NCBI RefSeq assembly: GCF_014204945.1
Contig: NZ_JACHMN010000002.1
Span: 3,557,001-3,621,000, forward strand
Source of the DNA: Allocatelliglobosispora scoriae
GTDB taxonomy: Bacteria > Actinomycetota > Actinomycetes > Mycobacteriales > Micromonosporaceae
Length of the DNA stretch: 64,000 bases
Direction of reading: 5' to 3'
The translations under genes were made by a program, and so were the position numbers. Below are positions 1 to 9,354 of this stretch, in pieces; position 1 is the stretch's first letter, and each line of letters begins with the position of its first letter. The notes below the pieces were generated by a model that worked only from the letters and a program-made list of their open reading frames with translations, searched no databases and was not told where the DNA came from.

Positions 1-1020
1 GATCCCCACGATCCGCTCCAGGTCGTCGACCGTCGCGAACTCTATGGTGATCTTTCCCTTGCTCCGACCGATGTCGACCTTCACTCGCGTGTCGAATCGA
101 TCCGCCAGCCGGTCGGCCAGGTCCGCCAGCGCGGGCGCGTGCGGCTTCGCTCGCCGCTTCGGCGCGGACTTGCTGGGGGACTCGTCGCTAGCCGAGAGAG
201 TCACGAGCTCCTCGGTCGCGCGCACCGAGAGCCCTTCCGCAACGATACGGGTGGCGAGCTCCTCCTGCTTCGCGGAGTCGTCCAGGCCGAGGAGTGCGCG
301 GGCATGTCCGGCGCTGAGTACGCCGGCCGCCACCCGACGCTGCACGGGAGCCGGCAGGTTCAGCAGTCGAATCGTGTTGGAGATCTGCGGACGGCTGCGC
401 CCGATCTTCCGGGCCAGCTCCTCGTGCGTGGCGCCGAACTCCTCCAGCAGCTGCTGATAGGCGGCGGCTTCTTCGAGGGGGTTCAGCTGCGCGCGGTGGA
501 TGTTCTCCAGCAGCGCGTCGCGCAGCATGGCGTCATCCTTGGTGTCCCGGATGATCGCCGGGATGAACTCCTTGCCGACCGCCTGGGCGGCCCGCCAGCG
601 CCGCTCACCCATGACGAGTTCGAACTTGTCGCCGCCGAGGTCGCGTACGACGATGGGCTGCAGGAAGCCGACCTCCTGGATGGAGACCTTCAGCTCCTCC
701 AGCTGCTCGTCGTCGAAGACCTGCCGGGGCTGCTTCGGGTTCGGCACGATCGAGTCGACCGGGATCTCGGCGAACCGAGCACCCGGGACCGGAGCGAGCT
801 CGACGCTCGGCGCGGCGGGAACCGCCTGCGCCGGTACGACAGCCGCGAAGGGAACCGCCGGCTCGCTCGCATCGGTCGAGACCTCGGCCGTCGGGGGAGC
901 GGCGATGTTGGCGCGGCTGAGCGGCGCCTCCTCAATGGTGTCGACGCTGCCCGGTGCGGGCCCGGTCGGGATCAGTGCACCGAGGCCACGACCAAGGCCG
1001 CCTCTGGGCTTCTGCTTCAT
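1..1020 (-). CDS. parB: ParB chromosome-partitioning CTPase, 3' end outside window
   Basis: ParB binds parS, loads as a CTP-dependent sliding clamp on origin DNA and is moved by ParA. 340 codons are visible without a stop. The order is a basic N-terminus ([13 protein letters not shown], residues 6-18), a low-complexity linker, the ParB/Srx CTP-binding fold from about 82 with GERRWRA (138-144) and ENIHRAQLN (172-180), then a KorB-like HTH near 197-220. The ATG at 1020-1018 overlaps the parA stop (ATGA), so the two are translationally coupled. Only the last few C-terminal residues are likely missing. Its target site parS lies about 1.2 kb upstream, inside parA. Confidence 0.97.
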   Translation of the reverse strand, partial: MKQKPRGGLGRGLGALIPTGPAPGSVDTIEEAPLSRANIAAPPTAEVSTDASEPAVPFAAVVPAQAVPAAPSVELAPVPGARFAEIPVDSIVPNPKQPRQVFDDEQLEELKVSIQEVGFLQPIVVRDLGGDKFELVMGERRWRAAQAVGKEFIPAIIRDTKDDAMLRDALLENIHRAQLNPLEEAAAYQQLLEEFGATHEELARKIGRSRPQISNTIRLLNLPAPVQRRVAAGVLSAGHARALLGLDDSAKQEELATRIVAEGLSVRATEELVTLSASDESPSKSAPKRRAKPHAPALADLADRLADRFDTRVKVDIGRSKGKITIEFATVDDLERIVGI

Positions 1021-2243
1021 GCCGCAACTCCGATCTTGGCGCCGCGCTCGGCGATTTCCTGTGCGGCCTCGAAGTAACTGGTCGCACCGCGCGAACCCGG
1101 ATCGTAGGTCATGACCGATTGGCCATAGCTCGGCGCCTCGGAGACCCGGACGTTGCGGGGGATCACGGAGGTGAGCACCTTCTCGCCGAAGTGGTTGCGG
1201 ACGTCCTGCTCGACGGCGTCGGCCAGGCGCGTACGCCGGTCGTACATGGTGAGCAGGATGGTGGAGACCTCAAGCGTGGGGTTGAGGTGCGCCTTCACCA
1301 GGTTGATGTTGTTGAGGAGCTGGTTGAGCCCCTCCAGCGCGTAGTACTCGCACTGGATCGGGATCAGCACCTCCTGCGCGGCGCAGAGCGCGTTGACCGT
1401 GAGCAGGCCGAGCGACGGCGGGCAGTCGATGAAGACGTAGTCGAACTCGTGCGGGTAGGCGGCGATGGCCCGGCCGAGCCGGGACTCGCGGGCGACCACG
1501 GAGACGAGCTCGATCTCGGCACCGGCGAGGTCGATGGTGGCCGGAACGCAGTGCAGGTTCGGAATGCCCTCGACGGCCTGGGCGACCTCGACCATCGGCA
1601 CGTTCTCGATGAGGCAGTCGTAGACGTCGGGGATGCCGGCGTGGTGCGGGACGCTGAGACCGGTGGAGGCGTTGCCCTGCGGGTCCAGGTCGATCACGAG
1701 CACGCGGTTTCCATGCAGGGCGAGCGCCACGGCGAGGTTCACCGTGGTCGTCGTCTTGCCGACGCCGCCCTTCTGGTTCGCGACGCACATGACACGCGGA
1801 CGGGTCGGGCGCGGCATGAGGATCTCGCCAGTGGGGTTCAAGATCTGCACCGCACGCATCGCCTCCATCGCCAACGGGGGGTCATCGTCACGCGGCACGG
1901 CAGCCGCAGCGTCATGTGCAACGTACGCGTTCGCCATGTTTTCCTCGGTCTCGACATGCGCGACCGGGTGATGCGGCCGCGGGGAAGGAGCTGGTCGGGG
2001 CGGTGTCGGGTCTGCGGTCGCCGGCGTGTAGCCGGTCGCGCCTCGTGGCGCGTTCTCCTGCGTCGGTACGGGCACCGGGGTGCTCTTCACCGGCTGGTAC
2101 CCGGTGACCCCGGGACCTGCATCAGCGCTTCGGTATGGCATAGCAGTCAGCCGCTGACCATCGTATTCGGGCGCCAGAAAAGCCGGCGTCCGAGGCTGCG
2201 GAACCGATGTTTCACGTGAAACATTGTTGTCTTGCACCGCCAC
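1017..2243 (-). CDS. parA: ParA chromosome-partitioning ATPase
   Basis: ParA is a deviant Walker-type ATPase that forms nucleoid-bound gradients and segregates ParB-parS complexes. With a GTG start at 2243 the protein is 408 aa. It has a long disordered Pro-rich N-terminus (about 1-145), then the ATPase core with KGGVGKTT at about 158-165 and [10 protein letters not shown] further on. The start was chosen because it just precedes residues NNVSRETS, which are the translation of the overlapping parS; a VSRET motif near the N-terminus is typical of actinobacterial ParA. The frame stays open upstream to an ATG at 2531, and an internal ATG (MANAYVAH) also exists, so the N-terminus is uncertain. 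It overlaps parB by 4 nt. Confidence 0.93.
   Translation of the reverse strand: MAVQDNNVSRETSVPQPRTPAFLAPEYDGQRLTAMPYRSADAGPGVTGYQPVKSTPVPVPTQENAPRGATGYTPATADPTPPRPAPSPRPHHPVAHVETEENMANAYVAHDAAAAVPRDDDPPLAMEAMRAVQILNPTGEILMPRPTRPRVMCVANQKGGVGKTTTTVNLAVALALHGNRVLVIDLDPQGNASTGLSVPHHAGIPDVYDCLIENVPMVEVAQAVEGIPNLHCVPATIDLAGAEIELVSVVARESRLGRAIAAYPHEFDYVFIDCPPSLGLLTVNALCAAQEVLIPIQCEYYALEGLNQLLNNINLVKAHLNPTLEVSTILLTMYDRRTRLADAVEQDVRNHFGEKVLTSVIPRNVRVSEAPSYGQSVMTYDPGSRGATSYFEAAQEIAERGAKIGVAA
2208..2223. other. parS: parS centromere site
   Basis: TGTTTCACGTGAAACA is a perfect 16-bp palindrome identical to the near-universal bacterial parS consensus. It lies inside the parA coding region, where it is read as VSRET. 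It is the only perfect copy I find in these 64 kb, about 5.4 kb from the DnaA-box cluster. It is the expected ParB nucleation and CTP-loading site. Confidence 0.95.
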
Positions 2244-2543
2244 ATCCCTGCCCCTGCTGGATGACTCGACAGCGTCGCGGGACCGGCCGGAGAGGCGCGC
2301 AAGGTCCTGACTCGCACAAGCGACGCCGGGCAAGCCTACGGCTCCCGCGCGATTCAGGCCAGTTGGGTCCACCGCACGGGCTGGTATATGAGGGCCGTCC
2401 GGGGGAGCTGAGAAGATCAGCTGCGGGACTGGCCTGCGCACTACGGCCTGCGCCGGGGCCACAACGACGAAGCCGCCGAGGGCGGGTGCTCTCGGCGGCG
2501 GTGTGTCTTGCACTACAAGTTCCCCTGACACTCTGTGCCGGGG

Positions 2544-3269
2544 CTACCTCCGTCTACTGGCGCCCCCGCGCTTGGACCGTGCCGGCGCGATGCACTCGAC
2601 CTCGACCACGGTCGTCGGCGGATCGATCAGCCCGACACCGCAGTGGTGCAGGGTGGCGGGTCCACCGCCGAGCCGGGTGACCGTCGACTGGTGCTCGATG
2701 ATCTCCTCGGCGGCCGAGGAACCCTTGAGCGCCAGCATCCGGCCACCGATCCTCGCCAGGGGCAGGCACCATCCGGCGAGCCGATCCAAGGGTGCGACCG
2801 CGCGGGCGGTCACCACGTCGGCGGGCGGCAGTTTGCCGACCATCTCCTCGGCCCGTCCTCGTTGGACGGTGACGTTCTTCAGCTCCAGGATGGCGACGGC
2901 CTCGACGAGAAAGGACGTACGTCGCGCCAGCGGCTCAACCAGAATGACGGAAATGTCGGGTCGAGCCACTGCGAGCACGATACCCGGCAGTCCGGCCCCG
3001 GACCCGACATCCACGATCGTTTCGCGTGCCGTGAGCAGCGAACTCACGACACCACAGTTCACGATGTGCCGGTCCCAGATCCGTGGCGCCTCGCGGGGGC
3101 CGATGAGTCCGCGTACCACCCCGTCCGTGACGAGGAGCTCCGCGTAGCGCGAGGCGAGTGACATCCGCGACCCGAAGATCTGCGTGGCGGCCTCGACCAT
3201 CGACGGCGGGCAAGCGAAGGCCCCGCCGTCCGCTGCGTCCAGGGAGGCGGGGCCGTGTGACTCGCTCAT
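2544..3269 (-). CDS. rsmG: 16S rRNA m7G527 methyltransferase RsmG (GidB)
   Basis: 241 aa with the SAM-binding motif VDVGSGAGLPGIVLA and the RsmG signature GPREAPRIWDRHIVNC. The enzyme methylates N7 of G527 of 16S rRNA; loss gives low-level streptomycin resistance in other bacteria. The ATG at 3269 was chosen because it overlaps the jag stop (ATGA). The frame extends upstream into jag, but that stretch is Arg-rich shadow sequence. It lies between jag and parA, its usual actinobacterial place. About 300 bp separate its stop from the preferred parA start, and that stretch stays open in the parA frame. Confidence 0.96.
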   Translation of the reverse strand: MSESHGPASLDAADGGAFACPPSMVEAATQIFGSRMSLASRYAELLVTDGVVRGLIGPREAPRIWDRHIVNCGVVSSLLTARETIVDVGSGAGLPGIVLAVARPDISVILVEPLARRTSFLVEAVAILELKNVTVQRGRAEEMVGKLPPADVVTARAVAPLDRLAGWCLPLARIGGRMLALKGSSAAEEIIEHQSTVTRLGGGPATLHHCGVGLIDPPTTVVEVECIAPARSKRGGASRRR

Positions 3270-3799
3270 GCCGGGCGGACGACGATTCGGCGATTCGGCT
3301 CGACGCCCTCCGACTCGCTCTCCACGCCGTCGCTGGCGGTGACGACATCGTGCACGCACTTGCGTTCGAACGCGGACATCGGCTCCAGCTTCAGCGGCTC
3401 ACCGCTCTGACGAACCTTGTCGACCGTGGTCTTGGCGAGCGCGACGAGCTCCTTGCGCCGGTCGGCGCGGTAGCCGCCGACATCGAGCAGGAGCCGGCTC
3501 GGCTCGCCGGTCTGCCGGAAGATGGCGAGGCGGGTCAGCTCCTGGAGCGCCTCGAGGGTCGCTCCGCGCTGGCCGACGAGCGAGTTGAGCCGCTCGCCGA
3601 CCACCTCGACCATGGGCCTACCCGCCGACACCATCTCGTCGATATCGCCATCGATGTCGAGGATGTCGAGCAGGCCCTCGATGTAGTCCGCGGCGATCTC
3701 ACTCTGCTCGAACAGGTCGGCATCGCTGGCTGCAGCCCTCTCGCGAGGAACGGTCTGCAGCTCCTCGGTAGCCAGGCTGTCGGTGTTCGTATCGGTCAC
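3266..3799 (-). CDS. jag: Jag/KhpB-type single-stranded nucleic-acid-binding protein (KH + R3H)
   Basis: 177 aa. An acidic N-terminus is followed by a type II KH domain (about 55-110, with a GQRGATLEALQEL loop) and a C-terminal R3H domain (RADRRKELVALAKTT, then LEPMSAFERKCVHD, close to the usual R3H motif). Jag proteins are cytoplasmic RNA binders linked to envelope growth and are almost always encoded next to yidC, as here (50-bp gap). It overlaps rsmG by 4 nt, so it is part of the rpmH-to-parB minus-strand operon. Confidence 0.94.
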   Translation of the reverse strand: MTDTNTDSLATEELQTVPRERAAASDADLFEQSEIAADYIEGLLDILDIDGDIDEMVSAGRPMVEVVGERLNSLVGQRGATLEALQELTRLAIFRQTGEPSRLLLDVGGYRADRRKELVALAKTTVDKVRQSGEPLKLEPMSAFERKCVHDVVTASDGVESESEGVEPNRRIVVRPA

Positions 3800-3849
3800 G
3801 ATGAAGGTCTTTCGTCGTAGTTAATGCGTGGCTCGTGGGCAGCGCGACC

Positions 3850-4758
3850 TCAGCCGACCTTCGGCTTCTGGCCGCCCTTCTTCGGGTTGACCGGCTTCGC
3901 GCCGACCTTGGGGCCGAGCACCTTCGCCTCGGTCTCGGCGACACTGTCCTTGGCGTCTGCCTTCTTCGGGTCGACCTTCTTCGGGTCGGCCTTCTTGCCG
4001 TTCGCCAGCGGCGGCGGGTACTTCTTCAGCACCCAGAACTGCTGGCCCATCGAGAAGAGGTTCGTCGTGGTCCAGTAGATGATCAAACCGAGGGGGAACG
4101 CGACTGCCGAGATGATCAGAGTTGCCGGGATGCCGTAGAGCATCAGCTTCTGCATCATCCGCTGCTGCGGGTCCTCGGCCCAGCCGGTCTTGAGGATCAT
4201 CTGGCGGCTGGTCATGTAGGTCGTCGCGATCATGATGACGCCGAGGATGCCGCAGAGCACCGCGGCGGCGCCGCCGTCACGGAACGTCGCACCGATCGAG
4301 ACACCGAAGAGCTTGGCCGCTGCGGCGCTGTCGTACTGCGCGGGGGTCCAGCCGTAGAGCGCCTTGTCGATCGTGCCCGTGCCGAGCCGCTTGATGACGT
4401 GGAAGACACCCAGGAAGACCGGCATCTGGAGCAGCAGCGGAAGGCAGCCCATGAGCGGGTTGGCCTTCTCCCGCTTGTAGAGCTCCATCATCTCTTTCTG
4501 GAGCGTCTCGCGGTCGCCCTTGTGCTTCGTCTGCAGCTCCTTGAGCTGCGGCTGCAGAGCCTGCATCGCACGCTGCGAGCGGATCTGCTTCACGAAGAGC
4601 GGGAAGAGGATCGCCCGCACCGTGAGCACGAGGAAGACGATCGAGAGAATCCAGTCCCAGTTGGTCTGCAGCCAGGTGCCCGTTAGCCCGATGGCGTCAA
4701 ACAGGTCATGCCACCTGAGCATGACCCAGGAGACAGCCCAATAAATCACGTCGAACAT
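3850..4758 (-). CDS. yidC: YidC/Oxa1-family membrane protein insertase
   Basis: 302 aa; helps insert and fold inner-membrane proteins with or without Sec. It is the short Gram-positive type without the large periplasmic domain. Hydrophobic segments are near 1-20, 35-55, 104-125, 160-185 and 206-230. The conserved cytoplasmic loop (SQRAMQALQPQLKELQTKHKG) and the NPLMGCLPLLLQMPVF segment identify the family. The C-terminal tail is long, Lys-rich and imperfectly repetitive (KADPKKVDPKKADAK), as expected for ribosome-contacting tails. The ATG overlaps the yidD stop by one base (TAATG). Confidence 0.97.
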   Translation of the reverse strand: MFDVIYWAVSWVMLRWHDLFDAIGLTGTWLQTNWDWILSIVFLVLTVRAILFPLFVKQIRSQRAMQALQPQLKELQTKHKGDRETLQKEMMELYKREKANPLMGCLPLLLQMPVFLGVFHVIKRLGTGTIDKALYGWTPAQYDSAAAAKLFGVSIGATFRDGGAAAVLCGILGVIMIATTYMTSRQMILKTGWAEDPQQRMMQKLMLYGIPATLIISAVAFPLGLIIYWTTTNLFSMGQQFWVLKKYPPPLANGKKADPKKVDPKKADAKDSVAETEAKVLGPKVGAKPVNPKKGGQKPKVG

Positions 4759-5048
4759 TAGGGGAGTGCTCCAGTCGTCTCGTCGTGGTGGCGCGCCGAG
4801 GGCGGCACCGGGTCATACCCACCGGGGTGGAAAGGGTGACAGCGCCCGATGCGCCGGATCGCCAGCCAGGCACCCTTCGCCGCGCCGTGCCGCGAGATTG
4901 CCTCCAACGCGTAGGCGCTGCAGGAAGGGTAGAACCGACAGCGAGCCGGAATAGCGGGGCTCACCCAACGACGGTACGCGATGACCGGCACCGCCAGCAC
5001 GCGCCCGGCGAGTGTCGCAGGTCGCGCCACCTTGGGCAGCGTCTTCAT
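4758..5048 (-). CDS. yidD: Membrane protein insertion efficiency factor YidD
   Basis: 96 aa with the family signature [26 protein letters not shown] and [13 protein letters not shown]. This is a small peripheral membrane protein that aids YidC-dependent insertion. It is tightly packed, overlapping rnpA by 4 nt upstream (ATGA) and yidC by 1 nt downstream, so translation of rnpA-yidD-yidC is coupled. Length and Cys positions are normal. Confidence 0.95.
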   Translation of the reverse strand: MKTLPKVARPATLAGRVLAVPVIAYRRWVSPAIPARCRFYPSCSAYALEAISRHGAAKGAWLAIRRIGRCHPFHPGGYDPVPPSARHHDETTGALP

Positions 5049-5473
5049 CGCGCGGCCCGGTCGGACTTGCGCGGGCGCTGCGCTGCCGCGAGCGCCGCGT
5101 CGAGGTCCAGCTCCAGTTGGGAGTACGCCGCCAGCGCCGCTGCGGGCAGCGCGCGCACCACGATCGTGGTGCCGATGGGGAGGGAGTCGAGTCTTGTGGC
5201 GACGAGATGGCGCAGCCGACGTTTGACCGTGTTACGCACCACGGCACCGCCGACGGCCTTGGAGACGACAAATCCGGCACTGGAAGTGGCCGGAGGAGAC
5301 GCCGAACAGCCCGGGAGTGCCACACTCCCGGGCTGTTCGGTCAAGCTTTCAACGCCTGTGGCGAGTGGGAACGTCGCGTGCACCACAAGGGTGCCCCGAC
5401 CCACGCGCCGACCGCCGCGGATCACGGCGGCGAAGTCACTGCTGCGCCGCAGTCTGTTGCCTGCCGGCAGCAT
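5045..5473 (-). CDS. rnpA: Ribonuclease P protein component with an internal insertion
   Basis: 142 aa; binds the RNase P RNA and helps process tRNA 5' ends. It starts [17 protein letters not shown] and carries the RNR-type helix [20 protein letters not shown]. Between the strand ending VVHATFPLA and [11 protein letters not shown] there are roughly 20 extra residues (about 44-66) that I do not expect in the family. They coincide with a perfect 18-bp inverted repeat at 5302-5340 read in frame. The core motif is intact, so the protein is probably functional with a loop expansion. It follows rpmH by 17 bp and overlaps yidD. Confidence 0.93.
   Translation of the reverse strand: MLPAGNRLRRSSDFAAVIRGGRRVGRGTLVVHATFPLATGVESLTEQPGSVALPGCSASPPATSSAGFVVSKAVGGAVVRNTVKRRLRHLVATRLDSLPIGTTIVVRALPAAALAAYSQLELDLDAALAAAQRPRKSDRAAR
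5302..5340. repeat. Perfect 18-bp inverted repeat inside rnpA
   Basis: Arms 5302-5319 and 5323-5340 are exact reverse complements (CCGAACAGCCCGGGAGTG and partner) with a 3-nt loop. Each arm contains a short inner palindrome (CCCGGG). The repeat is in frame within rnpA, lies where the protein has extra residues, and leaves the downstream RNR motif intact. The design resembles the longer hairpins elsewhere in the window, but the sequence and loop length differ. Confidence 0.9.
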
Positions 5474-5490
5474 CGGACCTCCGAGGTGCG

Positions 5491-5628
5491 TCAGGCCGCC
5501 AGGCGGGCGCGGCCCTTGGACCGACGGCTGGAGAGAACGGCGCGGCCTGCACGGGTGCGCATACGCAGCCGGAAGCCGTGGGTCTTCGCGCGCCGGCGGT
5601 TGTTCGGCTGGAAGGTGCGCTTGGTCAC
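5491..5628 (-). CDS. rpmH: 50S ribosomal protein L34
   Basis: 45 aa, beginning (GTG)[22 protein letters not shown] and ending GRARLAA: unmistakable L34. A TAGGAG ribosome-binding site lies just upstream of the GTG at 5628-5626. It is the first gene of the minus-strand operon running through rnpA, yidD, yidC, jag, rsmG, parA and parB, and is divergent from dnaA, as in most bacteria. Confidence 0.97.
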   Translation of the reverse strand: MTKRTFQPNNRRRAKTHGFRLRMRTRAGRAVLSSRRSKGRARLAA

Positions 5629-5822
5629 GTGGGGCTCCTACGTTCAATTAAGCTTCGCGGCCACCGTAGCACCCACGTGGGGAGCCGACACTGGCGCAGC
5701 AACCTGTCCAGGGTACACGCAGCATAGATTCCAGCCAAAATCCGACCGGACCCCTTGACTGCGTATCTCCTGGTAACCGTGGAGTTGGCCTCGGGAGACC
5801 CGGGGCGACAGCAGGCTGCCCT

Positions 5823-5842
5823 TGTGGATAACCTGTGGAGAA
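5823..5842. promoter_or_regulatory. Two DnaA boxes upstream of dnaA
   Basis: TGTGGATAA (5823-5831, reverse complement of TTATCCACA) is perfect, and TGTGGAGAA (5834-5842) is a near match two bases on. They sit 43-62 bp before the dnaA start in the rpmH-dnaA gap and probably serve dnaA autoregulation. I see no other strong signal in 5629-5884. Confidence 0.75.
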
Positions 5843-5884
5843 CCCTCATCACGTTGCAGGGGTAACCATGGTTGGGGGCGGACA

Positions 5885-7516
5885 GTGGGAGACCTCGGAG
5901 CGGTCTGGGAGGCCGCGATCGACGAACTGACCGATCAGATCGTCTCCCCACAACAGCGCGCCTACCTGCGGTTGGCCCGGCTTCGCGCGATCGTCGAGGA
6001 CACCGCGCTCCTCTCGGTGCCCGATGCCTTCACCCGGGACACGATCGAGCTGCGGCTCCGCCCGGCGATCACCGACACCCTCTCCCGGATGCTCGGCCGC
6101 CCGATCCAGGTCGCCGTCACCGTCCGGCCGCCCGACGACGGGACGGCGCGCGTGCCATATAACGCCTACGGCGTGGCACAGCAGGCGCAGCTCGTCGAGG
6201 AGCCCCGGCACGAGCCGGCCCCGATGGCGGTCGGCGGATATCCGGTCCAGCACCGGCAGCCCTCGCCGCACCAGCAGCACCCGGGTCACCAGCACGCGCC
6301 GATCACCCCGGCCGCCGAGGGGGAGAACGCCCTCTTCGCCGTGCCGACCCAGGACAACCGCCGGGAGCACGAGGCGGTCGTCGAGTCCGGCCCCGAGAGC
6401 GGCCCCGGCCGGGTACGCGAGCCGGTGGACCCGCGTACCAGCCCGCTCAACGGCGATCGGCGCGGTCCGGCGCCGGCCGACGCCTCGGGCGGCAACAAGC
6501 TCAACCCGAAATACATGTTCGAGACCTTCGTCATCGGCTCGTCCAACCGGTTCGCGCACGCCGCCTCCGTGGCGGTCGCCGAATCGCCCGCGAAGGCCTA
6601 CAACCCCCTCTTCATCTACGGCGACTCCGGGCTGGGCAAGACCCACCTGCTCCACGCCATCGGCCACTACGCCCAGCAGCTCGGCAACGCGCGCGGCGTT
6701 CGCTATGTCTCCACCGAAGAGTTCACCAACGACTTCATCAACTCCCTGCGCGACGACAAGACCAACGCGTTCCAGCGCCGCTACCGCGATGTCGACATCC
6801 TGCTGATCGACGACATCCAGTTCCTGGAGAACCGCGAGCGGACGCAGGAGGAGTTCTTCCACACCTTTAATACCCTCCACAACGCCAACAAGCAGATCGT
6901 CATCACCTCGGACCGGTCGCCGAAGCAGCTCTCCACTTTGGAGGACCGGCTGCGGACCCGCTTCGAGTGGGGCCTGCTCGCCGACATCCAGCCGCCGGAC
7001 CTGGAGACGCGGATCGCGATCCTCCAGAAGAAGGCCGCCCAGGAGCGCCTCTTCGCGCCGCCGGAGGTGCTGGAGTTCATCGCGTCGCGGATCTCCAGCT
7101 CGATCCGGGAGCTTGAGGGCGCCCTGATCCGCGTCACGGCGTACGCGTCGCTGTCGCGGTCCTCGGTGAGCCTCGCGATCGCCGAGGAGGTGCTGCGCGA
7201 CTTCATCCCGGCCGACGCGGCACCGGAGATCACCGCCGACCAGATCATGGTGTCCACTGCGGACTACTTCGGCGTGAGCCTGGAGGACCTGCGTGGACAC
7301 TCCCGCTCCCGCGTGCTCGTCAACGCCCGCCAGGTCGCCATGTACCTGTGCCGTGAGCTGACAGACCTGTCGCTGCCCCGCATCGGGCAGGCCTTCGGCG
7401 GTCGTGACCACACGACGGTGATGCACGCGGATCGCAAGATTCGCCAGCAGATGGCGGAGCGACGCTCGCTCTACAACCAGATCGCCGAGCTGACCAACCG
7501 GATCAAGCAGATCTGA
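5885..7516 (+). CDS. dnaA: Chromosomal replication initiator DnaA
   Basis: 543 aa from a GTG at 5885 (VGDLGAVWEAAIDEL). Domain I is at the N-terminus; a long Pro/Gln/His-rich domain II (about 95-205) is typical of actinomycetes; the AAA+ domain III has Walker A GDSGLGKT (246-253) and LLIDDIQFL; the domain IV HTH has the signature GRDHTTVMH (506-514). DnaA-ATP binds the boxes at 7517-7910 and melts the adjacent AT-rich DNA. The frame is open upstream to a TTG at 5822, but that reads through the DnaA boxes, so GTG 5885 is preferred. Confidence 0.97.
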   Translation: MGDLGAVWEAAIDELTDQIVSPQQRAYLRLARLRAIVEDTALLSVPDAFTRDTIELRLRPAITDTLSRMLGRPIQVAVTVRPPDDGTARVPYNAYGVAQQAQLVEEPRHEPAPMAVGGYPVQHRQPSPHQQHPGHQHAPITPAAEGENALFAVPTQDNRREHEAVVESGPESGPGRVREPVDPRTSPLNGDRRGPAPADASGGNKLNPKYMFETFVIGSSNRFAHAASVAVAESPAKAYNPLFIYGDSGLGKTHLLHAIGHYAQQLGNARGVRYVSTEEFTNDFINSLRDDKTNAFQRRYRDVDILLIDDIQFLENRERTQEEFFHTFNTLHNANKQIVITSDRSPKQLSTLEDRLRTRFEWGLLADIQPPDLETRIAILQKKAAQERLFAPPEVLEFIASRISSSIRELEGALIRVTAYASLSRSSVSLAIAEEVLRDFIPADAAPEITADQIMVSTADYFGVSLEDLRGHSRSRVLVNARQVAMYLCRELTDLSLPRIGQAFGGRDHTTVMHADRKIRQQMAERRSLYNQIAELTNRIKQI

Positions 7517-8162
7517 CGAGGGTCGCCCGCGCTACATCTAGTGGGTCGGTCCGCTGTGGACCACACCGAGTTATCCACGATCTGGGGATAACGCCTGTGG
7601 ATTGCCTGTGGACGAGTGTGGACAAAGAAAATGCCCTGTGGATTTACTGTGGACAACTGCTCATGATCTGTGGATAGACCTCCAAGATCTGTGGATATGC
7701 CTGTGGGCAGAGGTACCCCGGTTATCCCCAGCCCTGGGGGTAACCCCGGTGGATATCCTGTGGACAGCCTGTGGGAAACCGGTCATCCCTGTGCACAGAG
7801 CGCGCCTTGTGGATAAGTGCCTCAGTTATCCACCGGGTTATCCACCGGTTGTCCACCGGGGTGCAGGTGTCCTGAGCAGCAAATACGAGAGTTATCCCCA
7901 GTATCCACAACCCCTATTACTACGACGTTAGTTATCTCTAAGAAGGTAAAAATCAAATCTTCGGGGTTGTGGAAGTTGTGGACGTCCCGGTTGGTCGACA
8001 CCCCAGGGGGCGCCGAGGAGCCTGTCGGAGGGGCGCCATATCGTTGCCGTCGGTGAGTCGAAGGCAATCGTGGAGAATTCACCTCGGCCTGGCCACCCTC
8101 GACGAGGCAGTCAGCCGTTAGTCAGTCAGATGAAGCCCGAGACCGATCCCCGGAGGCCTGGC
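7517..8162. other. oriC: Origin of replication oriC
   Basis: This 646-bp non-coding gap between dnaA and dnaN holds well over a dozen 9-mers matching or nearly matching TTRTCCACA, in both orientations, from about 7550 to 7910. Perfect forms include TGTGGACAA at 7617-7625 and 7648-7656 and TGTGGATAA at 7808-7816; TTATCCACG at 7571-7579 and TTATCCACC at 7826-7834 are close variants. Right of the cluster, 7911-7962 is the most AT-rich stretch seen near it and is the candidate unwinding element. The position and density of boxes are decisive for an actinobacterial oriC. Confidence 0.95.
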
Positions 8163-9296
8163 ATGAAGTTCCGTGTGGAGCGCGACGCGCTTGCCGATGC
8201 TGTCGCTTGGACCGCGAAGAGCCTGCCCAGTCGCCCGTCCGTCCCCGTCCTCGCCGGTGTGCTGTTGCGCGTCGCCGATGGCCGGCTGCACGTGTCGGGC
8301 TTCGACTACGAGGTGTCGAGCCGGGTCGAGGTGACTGTCGAGGCTGACGCCGACGGTGCCTCGCTCGTCTCCGGTCGTCTGCTCGCCGAGATCACCAAGG
8401 CGCTCCCGGCCAAGCCGGTCGAGATCGCCGCCGTCGGTGCGCATCTCGAGCTCGTCTGTGGCAGTGCCCGGTTCACCCTGCCGACGATGCCCGTCGAGGA
8501 CTACCCGACCCTGCCCGACCTGCCCGCCAGCGCCGGCACCGTCGAGGCGTCGGTTTTCGCCTCGGCCGTCGCCCAGGTCGCTATCGCCGCCGGTCGCGAC
8601 GAGACCCTGCCGATGATGACCGGTGTCCGGCTCGAGCTGACCGGCGACACGATCGCCCTGCTCGCCACCGACCGCTACCGGCTCGCCGTCCGCGAGATCA
8701 AGTGGTCGCCGCGCGACCCCGAGATCAACACGACGGCGCTGGTGCCAGCCCGCACGCTTGCCGACACCGCCAAGACGCTCGGCCCGCTCGGCGGAGAGGT
8801 CACCGTCGCGATGGCGACCGGTGGCGCGGGCGAAGGCATGATCGGCTTCGCGGCCGGCACCCGCCACACCACGAGCCGCCTGCTCGACGGGCAGTCCTAC
8901 CCGCCGGTGCGCTCGCTCTTCCCGGCGAGCTTCAACGCCGAGGCGAAGGTGCCGGTCTCGGCGCTCGCCGAGGTCGTCAAGCGTGTCTCCCTCGTCGCCG
9001 AGAAGGCGACCCCGATCCGGCTGAGCTTCAGCGAGGACGGCCTCGTCGTCGAGGCCGGCGGCACCGAGGAGGCTCGGGCGAGCGAGGCGATGGAGGCCAC
9101 CTTCACCGGCGAGCCGCTCACCATCGCCTTCAACCCGCAGTATCTGATCGACGGGCTCGGCGCTCTCGGAGCCCCCAACGCGCTGTTCGGATTCACCGAT
9201 CCGTTCAAGCCTGCGGTGCTCATGCCGGCCGGCGATGACGGCGAGGTCATCACCGGCTACCGCTACCTGATCATGCCGATCCGGGTGGGGCGCTAG
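8163..9296 (+). CDS. dnaN: DNA polymerase III beta subunit (sliding clamp)
   Basis: 377 aa, starting MKFRVERDALADAVAWTAKSLPSRP. Three repeated clamp domains of about 120 residues, ending YRYLIMPIRVGR, whose MPIR tail is the family signature. The dimeric ring tethers Pol III and other partners to DNA. The ATG at 8163 is preceded by GGAGG; an in-frame ATG at 8070 would add 31 residues with no clamp homology. Confidence 0.97.
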   Translation: MKFRVERDALADAVAWTAKSLPSRPSVPVLAGVLLRVADGRLHVSGFDYEVSSRVEVTVEADADGASLVSGRLLAEITKALPAKPVEIAAVGAHLELVCGSARFTLPTMPVEDYPTLPDLPASAGTVEASVFASAVAQVAIAAGRDETLPMMTGVRLELTGDTIALLATDRYRLAVREIKWSPRDPEINTTALVPARTLADTAKTLGPLGGEVTVAMATGGAGEGMIGFAAGTRHTTSRLLDGQSYPPVRSLFPASFNAEAKVPVSALAEVVKRVSLVAEKATPIRLSFSEDGLVVEAGGTEEARASEAMEATFTGEPLTIAFNPQYLIDGLGALGAPNALFGFTDPFKPAVLMPAGDDGEVITGYRYLIMPIRVGR

Positions 9297-9354
9297 AGCG
9301 TCAGCGATAGCCTGATCGGGACCGGGACGATATCCACTCCCCTGCGAGGTAAAA

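Noticed and set aside
2244-2531. Extension of parA to an ATG at 2531 (504 aa)
   Set aside because: The added residues are low-complexity, and the VSRET motif normally sits within a few residues of the ParA N-terminus.
7550-7910. Repeated short motifs resembling a CRISPR array
   Set aside because: The repeats are 9-bp DnaA boxes in both orientations with irregular spacing; there are no uniform spacers and no cas genes.
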